Assembly (NCBI GenBank): GCA_002633025.1
Contig: NMRB01001222.1
Location: forward strand, 131,158 to 195,157
Source of the DNA: Notospermus geniculatus
Lineage: Eukaryota; Nemertea; Pilidiophora; Heteronemertea; Lineidae
Length of the DNA stretch: 64,000 nucleotides
Direction of reading: 5' to 3'
This document shows positions 46,510 to 57,867 of the stretch, piece by piece. The first letter of the stretch is position 1; every line of letters begins with the position of its first letter. A program made the position numbers and the translations under genes. The notes under the pieces were generated by a model, which worked only from the letters and a program-made list of their open reading frames with translations, made no database searches and was not told where the DNA came from.

Positions 46510-47165
46510 CCACAGTTTTTGTTCAAATGGAAAAAATTGTCAAGCACACGGTATCACCAAGCTTCTGATGACACACACTTGAGACTGCTCATATAGTGCC
46601 ACTTGATTTCTACTACCACGTCACTGGGGGTGAAAAAGTTGCGAGCATCACAAGACGATGACTCTCCAGATAGGGTCTAGAGTTCAAACACCTGACCTTA
46701 GCTAGGACATTGTCTGTGAACGATTGGTGAATACCGTAACAGCCCTATTTTAAGCATTTTGTTCTATAAATAGCCACAATTTGCGTCACGGCTGATATTT
46801 ATGGAAACGTACCACTCCAAACTATAGTTACCAATCATTTTATTGATTTCCATTCATTATCCTGTCTGCAATCATTTGTATGATTGATTCAATTTTTGGA
46901 GCAAATAAACTCAATTGAAGAAGAGTAGGTTTCGAAAGATGGAAAATAACAAGCATGAGATGGCCGACACCATCCATGACCACCACCTAGCACAAGCGAT
47001 ACTGCCCTCCACTTATGGCCAACTGAAGTATAGCTCTATTGTGTACTTTTACCACTACTTAACTATCTACCAAATACATATATTATAGCAGGTATTGCCC
47101 TAGCCGCTCGCCATGTTCACCAATGCTATGAAAATGTCTGGGCAGACCTCGCCACTGTGGCCAAG
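46510..47165. other. No feature seen
   Basis: No supported exon or repeat. Confidence 0.4.
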
Positions 47166-47490
47166 ACCTTTCAAGGTACGAGGCACCAAGGCTTACTGTC
47201 CCATGCGATGGACTGAAGAACCGGTGTAACGTTTTTCAGTGTGGCCATTTTTCTATGTGATTCCCATTGTTCGGAACACACTAGGAAATGGACTCGCTGT
47301 TTCTCTGCGTGTCGCCCATTGTCAAGTCGCCGCTTATTCCGTCAATCTATTGTAATGTCACACTGGCGCATGGGCCTCACTGAAAAATGTTACACCGTGA
47401 CTCATGAAATCCCATGTGGCTTGGGCTGGATTTGAACCCGGACTGCCGCTTGCTGCACGGATGTGATATCCACTCGTCTATCCGGGCTCC
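47166..47490 (-). mobile_element. SINE family A, copy 4, split by a MITE
   Basis: SINE sequence GGCACCAAGGCTTACTGTCC and CATGCGATGGACTGAAGA stops at 47222 and resumes at 47397 with CTCATGAAATCCCATGTGGC, through a B box complement at GGATTTGAACC. Confidence 0.85.
47223..47396. mobile_element. MITE nested in SINE A
   Basis: GGTGTAACGTTTTTCAGTG at the left and CACTGAAAAATGTTACACC at the right. It is 174 bp; the target duplication is not clear. Confidence 0.85.
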
Positions 47491-47898
47491 TTCTTCTAAT
47501 AACAATCCAATTTGCTACCTTTTACTAGCACTGGGGGTGAAGTCCACTTGGTCAGCAAAAACTCGACGGTTTGCATCATGTAAGTCACCACTTCATGCCA
47601 GGCAGCCGAGGACCTCACCCTGACAGAGCAATCAGTCTCCACCCACGGTACACAGTTGATGAAGCTGTAGGCCAATATTGACAAGCTTTCTGATCCCAAC
47701 TGTGTCAACATCATGTCAAACTGAGATGGGATCAACGTCATGTAACAATTTGGTGACAGCAGTGGGATTATAACAAATAGAAACAAGTAATGTGGCCAAA
47801 TGGATCACCTCGATATATATAGTGCAACCTTGCTTGCTTAACTGACGCCTCTGTCAGAAGCACACCTCCCAATTAAGAACGTGGTTTGCAAAACCTTT
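47491..47898. other. No feature seen
   Basis: No supported exon or repeat. Confidence 0.4.
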
Positions 47899-48338
47899 TA
47901 CAGTATATTGCACAATTCACCTCCCTTCCACGCCGCGCACCACATGCAGCGTCATGCGCGTACCGTCCTCGTATTTTCCGCGGACGTCACGTGCGGTCAT
48001 GGAAGGCACGCAGTGACGAAGTAACGTCATTTGCCCGTGGTGCGCGGACGTCATGCAGAAGAGACGCGTGACATGCCCGTACCATATGCAATGAACTGAA
48101 GCGTACTTTCTGCACGACATACGCAGAAGATATGCGGTTAAAGGTAGGTCAATAGGAGCGGTCAGCCGTGCGTATTGCCAAAAGATGGCAGCAATGTTCT
48201 AGCAGACCAATAAACAGGAAAATCCACGTGATTGGTGCTCGATCAAGAATGAATGTGTCTGCTATATGCATTGAATTGGGCCGTAGTGACACCTATTGGT
48301 CAACTCACTGACAGCTCCTACTGTGCAACGCACTTTAC
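47899..48338. mobile_element. TA-flanked palindromic MITE (T1), copy 5, split
   Basis: The left end is CAGTATATTGCACAATTCAC. The right end stops at AAGGTAGGTCAAT (48153) and resumes after the nested AGGAGC element with TGTGCAACGCACTTTACA, the worn T1 terminus. Confidence 0.85.
48154..48319. mobile_element. AGGAGC MITE, copy 2, nested in T1
   Basis: AGGAGCGGTCAG to CTGACAGCTCCT, 166 bp, the same family as 15199-15363. It was inserted within the last 20 bp of the T1 copy. Confidence 0.9.
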
Positions 48339-48789
48339 ATTTACGGTACCAGTACCATGTTCCCTTTCCAAGGTCACTAAATTTACCACAGAAGCAGCGT
48401 CTTCTCAAAGAAACAATCCTCATGGATACCATATTTCTTTGTAAAGTAGGCAATTTATGGCTAATGGAGGTTTCATGGTAATGAAGGTATTTGAACCTAA
48501 CAAGAGGAGATCAGCCTGCCCCGGCTAATGGGAACATGAAATAATTGGTTCGACAATAAAGCTTCTTTAGCTAAAAGGGTCAATTACATAATGGCTCATT
48601 ATTTCTGAGGCTATCACGAGAAGGAAGTTTTATGAAGAAGTGATGAAAGAATGTTTCATCCTCCTTCATAAAGCTTCCGCCCTTTATTCATTACTGTGCA
48701 AACCTTCCGTACACGATCAATTTTTCATAAAATATTATGAACATGAACAAGGAAGGCTTTTTAAAATTACAACTGATAAGTGGGTCATC
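48339..48789. other. No feature seen
   Basis: No supported exon or repeat. Confidence 0.4.
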
Positions 48790-48791
48790 TA

Positions 48792-49053
48792 CAGTACGTT
48801 GCACAATTGACCTCCCTTTATCCGTGTACACATTTACCTTCTGCGAACATCACGCGGAAGGTACGCTTCACTTCATTGCATATGGTATGGGTGCGTCATG
48901 TGTCTCTTCTTCGTGACGTCGGCGCACCACAGGCGAATGACCTTACATCTTCACTGCGTGCCTTCCATGACGGCGCGCGACATCAGTGGAAGATACGAGG
49001 ACGGTACGCGCATGTGCACGGTGCAGAAGGGAGGTCAATTGTGCAACGTACTG
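48792..49053. mobile_element. TA-flanked palindromic MITE (T1), copy 6
   Basis: CAGTACGTTGCACAATTGAC and its inverse with TA on both sides (48790-48791, 49054-49055). It is one of the two best preserved copies. Confidence 0.92.
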
Positions 49054-49158
49054 TACATTCGTGCCGCCGATGTGCACATAGGCACAAAAATTGGTCCAAC
49101 TAACTACGTTCGTGGTGTTGCAGACTGCACCGGGAATCGAACCAAGATTTCCCGCATG

Positions 49159-50675
49159 CATTATTGGCCCTGGTAAGTACAGAGGAGGCCATCACAAGCT
49201 ATTCATGTTCCTCACTGCAGGCCTCGAATTAGCATTTCAAAAGGGCACTGCAAAAGTTGCCTTGGATATCTTCTGATTTTGGGGGGCACCAAGGCATTTT
49301 TTCTCCCACTGCAGGGGCACCGCTGCAGTAACAATCTTTCAGTCTAGGGCGTGAAGGCAATCGATGTCCGCATAGTTTGCCAGTCTCACACACCATCCTC
49401 AACTGGGAAATAACGAAGGGCGGAGATGCAAGATTTGTGCAAGACACAGAGGTCACAATGAACATCTAGCCCCCTACCCCTTTAAGTGACCTCGCAGACT
49501 GGCCCTTAAACTCAGCAGCTCTGTCATAGAAGGCCAGGGAGTGCCTCAAATACTGATTTTTAGAGCACATTTTCATGACACTGTACAAATACAATATCAC
49601 ATTTCCTGGTTCCTCAGAGATGACACCAGGCCCAAATTTAAAGGAAGAAATTTCTCTCAAGCCAAGACACAGTCAGGTAATTGGCTGTGAAAGGCCTCAT
49701 CATTCATTAAAACCCACAAATGAATTCAAATTTCCCACACCCAGTAGCATATTAAAGCTGCTATTTTCTGATTGGCTGCCCATTGGCTGTTGAGATTTCC
49801 TCCCACTGACATGACTGAGTCAAACGAACTTGATAACTTGGCCCCAAAATGGTTACCTAAAGTAAAGTTCGCAATGAAATCAACAGAATATTGAACAAAA
49901 GACCCAATTTGAGCCTCTCATAGTGTCCAGCATAGCTTATTTTTGTTTATTAGGTCAGACTGGCTGATCAGAAACATCGTTGGTGCACAATCATGGAGAT
50001 TGTCTGCATGCTGTAGTGACTTGGCGCCAAGCCAACTCATGAACTCTGTTTCAGCCACTCGCGGTTGTAGCCTATTCACACAAATCAAGTGAATAACTGA
50101 ATAAAAATGACCAAAACGTGGGCAAGCCTTATGTCATTGGAAAGGATATTTCGTCAGGAATGAATCCAAGCAGTTTTTGAGGCGATTTCTTTCAATCCCA
50201 GAGAAATAAAACTAAAAGTTCTGGACGTTGTAGAAGTGAAAGCTATGGATCCTCACGTCGGGATCGTCGGCAAACCCGCCTGTGCCTCGATGATAATCTT
50301 ATTTTTTCGCTGTTTCTCGTCTTTCTACTTTTGTTTGAACTCAAGTACGGGCCCGAGAGGGCACCAAGGCATGCAATGAAAAGGGCACGGCAGTGCAGTG
50401 CCGTGGAGAGGGGACAGAATGGGAGGGCTTCACGGCAAACAGGCTGGGCACGACGGCATTTGCCGTCGATGCCGTCGATTAATTCGAGCCCTGTCACTGA
50501 GATGGGGTCTTTACGTGCCCTTGCAAAGACACAAGGTACAAGGCACCACGGCTGACTGTCCCATGCGATAGGCTGAAGAGCCGGGAATGAAATCCCATAT
50601 GGCTCGGGCTGGATTCGAACCCGGGACCTGCCACTTGCTAAGCGGACATGATAACCACTAGGCTATCAGGCTCCT
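49159..50675 (-). mobile_element. SINE family A, copy 5, split by a 1.28-kb element
   Basis: The SINE body (to 49217) and head (from 50494, B box GGGTTCGAATCC) are separated by the element at 49218-50493. The joined sequence matches the intact copies. Confidence 0.9.
49218..50493. mobile_element. 1.28-kb hAT-like element nested in SINE A
   Basis: CAGGCCTCGAATTA at the left and TAATTCGAGCCCTG at the right, bracketed by the 6-bp repeat TCACTG (49212-49217, 50494-50499). The interior has no long open frame, so it is non-autonomous. GGGCACCAAGGCATTTT near the left and GGGCACCAAGGCATGC near the right may be worn subterminal motifs. Confidence 0.85.
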
Positions 50676-51517
50676 CAAAAAGAAGATTCGCCACGCTAAC
50701 CATGCTAACCACTCAACCACTGCGGCAGCTAATATCCTTTCGATTTATCATGTTTGCTTTTTGTGGCTGAAAAAAATTACATACAGAAAACGTGATCATA
50801 CGCAGATTTTCCGACATAAAAGACCATTTCCGAGGACAAAACCCCTGCAAACTCCCACACACACATCGTCAGTTTCTTCAAAAACGGCCACAAATCTGCA
50901 CCACCCCCAACAATAACTGATCTCAGTACAAGATGTAGCTCCATGGAAACGGCTCTGCCGTGGGTAATTGGCCTCGCTTTCTCCCGCTGACATTTTTTCA
51001 CCGAGATTCACCAGAGCAAATCTCCTCCTTTAATTCAAATCACTTTGGGGCAATTTTTGTCCCTGGTTTCAGTATTTGTCAGCAGAACTGAATGTTGTTG
51101 TGATCAGTATTATGACATACCTCAAATGCTGCCTTTTTGGCCCAGAATTTTCAGCAATGGGGAATCTGCATGACAAACTGGAATAATAGATGGCGCAGCG
51201 AGTATAAGACCTGAATGAGGTTTGACGTCACTTTTTAGCTGTTGGCGTCACGCCGTCAAAAAAAGTGTACCATTTTTCTACACAATTTTTCACTATTTTC
51301 CCCAAAAGACGTTGTCAATATTGGCATCCTGTGGCATTTCTGACAAAACAGAGCAGTGATCACAAAAGGATGGACAGGGCAATAGGTAATCCCTCTGCGA
51401 GAAGCCTGTGTATTACTTGAAGCATTTTGCTCTTTACCACTTGTTGTGCCGCTCTACCACCTGGTGTACCCACTGCAGGGCATCAACAGCCTCCTGGCAA
51501 TCAACCACCAATGCAAT
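50676..51517. other. No feature seen
   Basis: No supported exon or repeat. Confidence 0.4.
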
Positions 51518-51683
51518 AGGAGCTGTCAGCGAGTTGACCACTTGGTGTCACTACGGCCCAATTCAACGCATATAGCGGACCCAGTCATTATCGATCGAGC
51601 AGCAATCACGTAGATTTTCCTGTACATTGGTACGCTAAGACTTTGCTGCCATCTGTTGGCAATATGCGAGGCTGACTGCTCCT
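51518..51683. mobile_element. AGGAGC MITE, copy 3 (inverse orientation)
   Basis: AGGAGCTGTCAGCG to CTGACTGCTCCT, 166 bp, matching copies 1 and 2 on the other strand. Confidence 0.9.
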
Positions 51684-51689
51684 AATGGT

Positions 51690-52115
51690 GAGGTACACAC
51701 TTGTATGCCTTGGTGAAATTGTGCCATAACTGCAAGGTTCTTGTGGCCGGATATCTTGAGTGATTGGAGTATCCACTACAAAGCAACCTAAAGTCCCTTG
51801 AGCTCCCTTCCGTAAGGCCCTCTGCTGCAGTGGCAGCACTCCTTTCTCTTTCGGTTTGGACGTGAACTTCATGTCTTCCACTCAGCGTCCATGGCAGTGC
51901 CCTCGACTGGGTACCTTGCCCCTATCGTCGCACTTGGCTTGAACTGCCCAGGTCCAGTCGGCGATGTCGTGATCCATGGCTCCCTCTATCCCCACAATTC
52001 CTGCCCAGAAATGTGGAAGGAGTGGATCGAGGGCGTCGGTTGTCAAAACTTCAAAGATGGAAACATCAATCTCAACAACACTGTCACTTGATTCACCACC
52101 GCAAAGAAATACGTG
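51690..52115 (-). pseudogene. Frameshifted coding-like stretch, unrecognised
   Basis: On the minus strand 52115-51882 reads 77 codons with a natural-looking composition (VVEIDVSIFEVLTTDALDPL and on to a short stop at 51882). A second open frame shifted by one base continues from 51881 to 51690 (MKFTSKPKEKGVLPLQQRAL). The join near 51882 could be a frameshift in an old gene or an unseen intron. No domain is recognised. A 66-codon plus-strand frame overlaps it, so strand is a judgement on composition only. Confidence 0.25.
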
Positions 52116-53212
52116 TTACAAACCCCGACAACTGAGACAGCTGTATAAATTCAAACAGTAACCATGGCAACCACTATTTTTCACTAAATTAACCACAAAA
52201 CATTCAGGTGTCTTTCAGCGGAATTCTATATGCCATTTGAGAGAAAAATGAAGACTGTTCAATTAAAATTTAATGTATCGTTTGGGATTTGTGGAAAGAA
52301 GCAAATGAAATTGACTCGACACGTCTTTGAAGAGAATCAAAGTAAAATATTCCAAAAACCTTTTGAAATGCACAACCTAAAGGGACAAGGGAGGAGCTTT
52401 AGTACCTTTTCCCCTTGTCATTTAATTCACCTGCATAGCGGAAGTAAATGGTCAGAGCCCCCACTTACCTGTACTCAGAAATTCTCCCAAGAGAGGTGCC
52501 CGAGAGGCCCCATTGATCCTCTCAATCGCCGATTTTTTTCCACGTGCATGATAAATTGACCGTGAAAAGGTGCCTTTGCAGGTCAAAATCACATTGCCAT
52601 GAGATAAAAAGTTACGCCAACCCAGAGGTCCATAAATTTGTTGGCCAACATTCTATCAAAGTGAATTTATCAACAAGGAAGAACTCGCAACCTATGCCAC
52701 AAATAAAACACCGCTATCGAACCATTTTTAACAGTCAACAGCGACCTAAGCCGTAAGTGATTTTGGGAAAGTTGCACCACGGGTGCCATTGTCCAAACCT
52801 GGTATCGCACGATATCCCGTACAAATAAATTTGGTCTAATGTTGGCATTCTTATTTATAATGTCAGATAGGGTAATCTCGGTTGGAATACAAATGCGTAG
52901 TGCATTTAAATTCCACTTATCTTTGACGGAAACTGATGTGTATTCCCCACAGACCATCTTCATGGCTGGGGACGTGGGGTGAAACGGACCGCCCAATGCA
53001 TGCAGTGGCTTCCATTCAAATTACAAACCTACTGAGCAGCAAAATATTCATCTTCTTGGAGAATAACCAATATTCTTGGTGTTGGTGATGGTGTTTAACG
53101 GATTACAGACAGACAGACAGATGGACGCCACTCCGAGCAGTATACATATGACTAGCTCCGCTGACCTTTGGTCAGCTGAGCTAAAAAGCATTGCTAGTCT
53201 TTATCTGACCCA
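52116..53212. other. No firm feature
   Basis: The frame at 52230-52559 lacks splice or domain support. A short ACAG repeat lies at 53105-53122. Confidence 0.35.
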
Positions 53213-53367
53213 TTAAAGCGGATTGTTCGCGTCTGTCCAAAGTGAACCAAAAATAATAAAACAACCCGTTTTATTCGTAACAACAACTGGTATTAAAATG
53301 CATTGCGGCGGCCGCTCCAGAAACTGTTCTGTGGAATCTTTGACTCGGCGCGAATAGTCCGTTTTAA
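53213..53367. mobile_element. TTAA-flanked MITE (T3), copy 2
   Basis: The inverse of 45677-45824, with TTAA at 53213-53216 and 53364-53367 and GCGGCGGCCGC inside. Confidence 0.9.
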
Positions 53368-53439
53368 GTGCAGTGTCAGGCAAAGAATGCACAGGTTATT
53401 CTTCTTCAGTTTTTCAGCAGTGAGACACCATTTGATATG

Positions 53440-53730
53440 CAGCCGGTGCGGATGCAGGATTTTTGGCAGAGGGGGGTCCGGGCCGCCGAGGGTCGTCTTT
53501 GCAGGCGGGCGCCGAAGGTGCACGGCGGGGGCTCTGGAGGGCCTCCCCCAGAAAATTTTGAAATTTAGAAGGCCGTAGACGCGATTTCCTGGCACCTCAG
53601 TATCAAAACAGAAGCTTTATTCTTGCATTTTTTTGCTTTTTGCCGCAAATTATTGAAGGAAAAAAACAATTGGTGGTGGTGAGCAGGGGGTCACGACCCC
53701 CAAACCCCCCCCCCTCTGGATTCGCGCCTG
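53440..53730. mobile_element. hAT-like MITE of the 63299 family
   Basis: CAGCCGGTGCGGATGCAGGA at the left and CTCTGGATTCGCGCCTG at the right. GAGGGCCTCCCCCAGAAAAT matches the interior of 63299-63585. The flanks do not form a duplication. Confidence 0.8.
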
Positions 53731-54475
53731 TTCAGACTCTTTTTGGTCATAAAGTCAGCTGCTACCATACATATCACAACATTTCATAGCCATTGGTGCC
53801 CTCTGGCCAGTAGTCCTCGCTATTCTTCACTAGAAAGTCATAACACCAACTATCTCCATCTATACTTCTAACACAGAACTGATCTAAAATGTACCACAAG
53901 GGGATGTACTACAATCATATTTTTCAAAGGCCAAGGTCTGAGTGTAGGAGGTACTTCCAATCAATTTAATGGAAATTTCAAACGGTTCCAAGCGCCCACA
54001 ACAAATATGCCCACCTGGCAGCTTCATTCTGGATGCTGGGATCGATAAATAGTGTGTGGGGTTCGTTTTTGATACCTTTGGCTGATCGTAATGAAAAATG
54101 ATCATAATAAATTTCAAATCCACTATCTCCTGTTTAAATGTCGCCCAGTTCAAACACAATTGCACAGGATGCTTTATAATGAATCAATCACTCAAAATGC
54201 AACATGAAACTCATTTCAATATTGCACAAAAAATGGGTTGATTTTCATTAGCATTTTACCTAGACGGTCAGGGATTCCTGGAGTTTCGGATGGCTTTCGA
54301 CATGGCCTGCCAGCATTGATCATGTTGATGGTGTATTAAAGCCCACATTGGACCCGCAGCCCGGCTGTTCAAACTACATTGTGTAACTTGTGGAACTAGC
54401 TTGATGTTATTTTCATTTTGGCATTATCCTCTTAGGTTCATAAAACACACTTTTTAAAAAATATGAATAGACGAT
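53731..54475. other. No feature seen
   Basis: No supported exon or repeat. Confidence 0.4.
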
Positions 54476-54700
54476 ATCACTCCAAAATAGTGCAGCACCT
54501 GAGTGCAGCAGCATCATGAAGTCCATTTCTGAACGCCATGACGCGGACTCGAAAAAAATCCAGTTGTTTCAGCGATCATGACGTCGTGAAACGATGTGAT
54601 TTTTTTCGTCTCACCTCAAGACATCATGAAATGACGTGCAGGACGTCATGACGCTGACCCGACAGTGAACCCATCAGATGCTGCACTCTTTTGGAGTGAT
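54476..54700. mobile_element. ATCACTCC palindromic MITE, copy 2
   Basis: ATCACTCCAAAATAGTGCAG at the left and CTGCACTCTTTTGGAGTGAT at the right. It ends where the next MITE begins. Confidence 0.85.
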
Positions 54701-54701
54701 T

Positions 54702-54827
54702 GGGCCGATTTCACAAAGGGCGTTTAAGACTTAGACACGTGTAACTTGGTCAAATGCATGGTGGAAGTGTGTGCATTTAGTGAAGTTACATGCGTCCAAG
54801 TCTTAAACACCCTTTGTGAAATCGGCC
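54702..54827. mobile_element. GGGCCGATTTCAC palindromic MITE, copy 1
   Basis: GGGCCGATTTCACAAAGG at the left and CCTTTGTGAAATCGGCC at the right, with AAGACTTAGAC and its inverse inside. It adjoins the previous MITE. Confidence 0.9.
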
Positions 54828-55660
54828 AATAGAGTTTATTCCAAGATATGCCAAGATACTACTTCTACTACCGGAAGGTATTACTGTATCGAAGTACTGC
54901 AAAGATACTACCTACCTGTTTTGGACTTGTCCTCAGGATGAGAGTGAGGTTCCTAAGGATTGCCAACGAACGGTTGTGCGGATAACATGGATAAGGGACT
55001 AGGGTTATCCTTTAGCTTCAGCCACACCTGAAATGAGAAACACACAGAAACGTTGTCAAAAATGTTCGACAAAACCATGTCTCGCTGTTAAAAATTGCAC
55101 AACGTCCTGAAGACAGTAAAAAAACTCCTATCTCAAAACTCCTATTCTCATAAAACCGACCAACTGGAACACTTTTTATTCTGTAAGAGGTTCCGTCATA
55201 TGTCCATCACACCACCCAACTCACCGACCAATGAACTCGAGACAACCAACCATGCAGGCCTATCAAATTAATACATCCTCTATTTTCTAAATCAGCCTTA
55301 AAATGGGTCATCCCCATTCACTTAGATTTTATTAACAAAGGCCAAAAATAGTCCTTTCTGGATTATGGTTTCCTGTAGAGAGTACTGCTTACCCTGATGA
55401 AAGGTTCACTGGGTATAGACAAGACACTGTGATATCACCCGAGGGGGAAGTTATATTAGGTTTTCTCAAAGGATTATTTGAAGTTGAGTTCAACAATTTA
55501 TTAAAGCCGTGAGGGTTATCATTTCACACTGAACTGCACAAGGTGTGCAACTAGCAGAAACACAGGTTACTGAAATATCAGTAACTGCAGTTTGTAAGTT
55601 CGTTTATCAAACAACAGCAGAGACATCTGATGGAGTCATCCTGAACTTGTGACAATACCT
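54828..55660. other. No feature seen
   Basis: No supported exon or repeat. Confidence 0.4.
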
Positions 55661-55664
55661 TGAG

Positions 55665-55800
55665 TCTGTTCTAGAGTTTCGGATTGTAAAGTACCAGCCT
55701 GAAGAAGACCCCGGTTGGGTTGGGGTCGAAAATTCGCAAACACTCTGGAAATTGCCTTTTTATTTATCATATATTGTGTGTCAATTTTTGTGCTGTTCTT
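55665..55800 (+). mobile_element. Repeat with GGGGTCGAAAATTCGCAAA, copy 1
   Basis: CTAGAGTTTCGGATTGTAAA, CCTGAAGAAGACCCC and TGTGTGTCAATTTT match 62625-62765. It is probably a truncated retroelement (see 35745-35836). Confidence 0.65.
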
Positions 55801-56316
55801 CTCTTTGTGACAATACCAAACATGCCAAAGGCACGGCTGCCACATGATTCCAGGATCGGGATGCAGAATCTCATTGTCTACACCATCAACATTTTCAAAA
55901 CATTTCTGCGACAAAACATTTTGAAAACTGTTCTGGAAATGTTTGCGCCTGTTTCGGGGTGGTCAACACTCAACATTATGAAAACATGCTTTCAAATGGT
56001 TTGGCAAAATTTGCAGGTCCAGTGCGCACTGTGCAACAAACCGAAAACAACAGTGTTTGGGAAATGTTGTAGCTACATTGAAGTTGTTGATGGTGTTGAC
56101 AGGCCTTAATGCAGGCAACTATCTTTTTGAAGGAAAGGCTAGAGGCTGAAAGCAAAGTCCAAAATGACATACCGAGATCCCGCCTTTATGAAAACAATAC
56201 AATTCTCATAATAGACCAGTGACCTCAGAGACAGGTGGCACACACAGAATCATTCACATCCTGGACATCGGATGACTACATGTATGCACAACAACCTTCA
56301 GAGTACCTCCGTTCTA
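55801..56316. other. No firm feature
   Basis: A plus-strand open frame runs from the repeat to 56109. No domain was recognised. Confidence 0.35.
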
Positions 56317-56425
56317 CAGGGTGTTTCAAAAAAAAGTTGTCATCTCTAAAATATCTCCTAGAACCTAAACCCATGAATATTTTTGGCTCAGATTTTGTAA
56401 GCTGGTAGGTGTAGACATACTCATA

Positions 56426-56552
56426 GGGCCGATTTCACAAAGGGTGTTTAAGACTTAGACGCGTGTAACTTCACTAAATGCACGCACTTCCACGGTGCAT
56501 TTGACGAAGTTACACGCGTCTAAGTCTTAAACACCCTTTGTGAAATCGGCCC
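56426..56552. mobile_element. GGGCCGATTTCAC palindromic MITE, copy 2, nested
   Basis: GGGCCGATTTCACAAAGGGT and its inverse, with a nearly complete hairpin. Arms are closer to each other than in copy 1. Confidence 0.9.
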
Positions 56553-56611
56553 ATTATGTTTATGTAATGTTTGTATGATGGTGTCTTGTTATGAAGGAAC
56601 AGTGACACCAA

Positions 56612-56756
56612 AAGTAAAAGGGTCCGAAGTGCAGGTGTCAGAGCTTTCCAGGAAATTCCACAAGATATGGTGATCCGTTCAGTCACCAGAATGCGAAGAA
56701 GAGATGAAATTTCTGTTAGAAACAATGGTGGCCATGTGGAAGGTAGATTCCAGTAA
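56612..56756 (+). pseudogene. Tc1/mariner-type transposase, C-terminal remnant
   Basis: The frame VRAFQEIPQDMVIRSVTRMR followed by RRDE and NNGGHVEG ends at TAA 56754-56756. The pattern EIPQ, then I-R-S near a basic MRRR stretch, then GGHxE at the extreme C-terminus is typical of Tc1/mariner-superfamily transposases. The catalytic DDE/D core is missing: it should lie upstream, where only about 100 bp and a nested MITE remain. It is therefore inactive. It lies inside matching inverted repeats with TA flanks, which supports the assignment. Confidence 0.7.
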
Positions 56757-57017
56757 CCCTGGCTAATTCTGTATGCAACAAATGATAAATAAACTTTTCA
56801 TTGCTTTCTGATAGATAATCTCTGAGATTTTTGCATTTTGCACCTGCTCAGTCCGAGGCCTCTTATTCATCCACGCCTGAAGCGGTCAGAGACAAAATTT
56901 CTTCAGCACCTCTATACATCCTGACCTATCTACATACCAAATCTGAGCCAAAAATATTCATGGGTTTGGGTTCTAGGAGATATTTTAGAGATGACAACTT
57001 TTTTTTGAAACACCCTG

Positions 57018-57303
57018 TATAATAATTTGTTGTATCAGATGGCAAATGCCTCCCTGTCAGGACACTTATAAACAGTCCTTCAGGTCACAGGCTATGCTGG
57101 ATACTCTTAGCTATCCCTAACAGGTTTCCTAACAGGTTTGCAGAGCCAGTGGTGTATTTTATTTGGATACCACTCAAATACGCGAGAAATCAAATGAGCC
57201 ATATGGTTCCACATAAGCATCAAGAGAGCAATCTGAATGTAGCTGAGATGGCGACAGAAAATCAGGACACATCTAAATCAGATAGATCGAAGGACTTCCA
57301 GTG
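57018..57303. other. No feature seen
   Basis: Short spacer without signal. Confidence 0.4.
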
Positions 57304-57404
57304 TACAGTACGTTGCACAATTGACCTCCCTTCCGCACCACGCACCATCCGCATACCACGTGCAGTGCGTGTACCGTCCTCATATCTGCCACGGACGCAG
57401 TGTC
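57304..57404. mobile_element. TA-flanked palindromic MITE (T1), left fragment, copy 7
   Basis: CAGTACGTTGCACAATTGAC and about 80 more bases match other copies; sequence departs near 57404. Confidence 0.85.
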
Positions 57405-57439
57405 TCTCCCACATACATGTACACACCAGTACGATATAG

Positions 57440-57580
57440 AAAATGGCACCCTTTCATGTCGGGGGACAGACCGAAATGTCACCCCTCGAAAAAACATTGT
57501 TGACCTCGGCGGCCTCGGTCAACAATGTTTTCTCGGGGTGACATTTCGGTCTGTCCCCCTCCATGGCGGGCGCCATTTTC
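57440..57580. mobile_element. Palindromic MITE with GGGGGACAGACCGAAATGTC
   Basis: AAAATGGC at both ends and long arms through GGGGGACAGACCGAAATGTC and AACATTGTTGACC form a near-complete hairpin around TCGGCGGCCTC. Confidence 0.9.
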
Positions 57581-57709
57581 TTACTGTCCCATGCGACAGA
57601 TGTGAAGAGCCGGAAATGAAATCCCATATGGCCCAGGCTAGATTCGAACCCGGGACCTGCCGCTTGCTGAGTGGACGTGATAACCATGCACTCGCCTTAT
57701 CAGAGCTCC
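57580..57709 (-). mobile_element. SINE family A, head fragment, copy 6
   Basis: From CTTACTGTCCCATGCGAC to the head at 57709, B box GGGTTCGAATC. The body is lost at the junction with the palindromic MITE. Confidence 0.85.
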
Positions 57710-57867
57710 TTATTTTTTGTTACAAACATACAATGGCCCATGCAGACGCCCCCTCCCCCTGCCTTTTCTGAAGCATACAAAATGTACATTTTTTGTACAT
57801 GTATTGTAAAAATCAACAATTGTGGCAAAGGAAGGTCTGACTGCACCCTTTGACATTTACTGCCTCC

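Larger units (their letters stand above)
56317..57017 (+). mobile_element. Tc1/mariner-type element, deleted, with nested MITE
   Basis: CAGGGTGTTTCAAAAAAAAG at the left and its inverse at the right, flanked by TA. Arms match for about 75 bp, through CTAAAATATCTCCTAGAACC. A GGGCCGATTTCAC MITE lies at 56426-56552. Only the transposase C-terminus is left (56612-56756). Confidence 0.88.
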
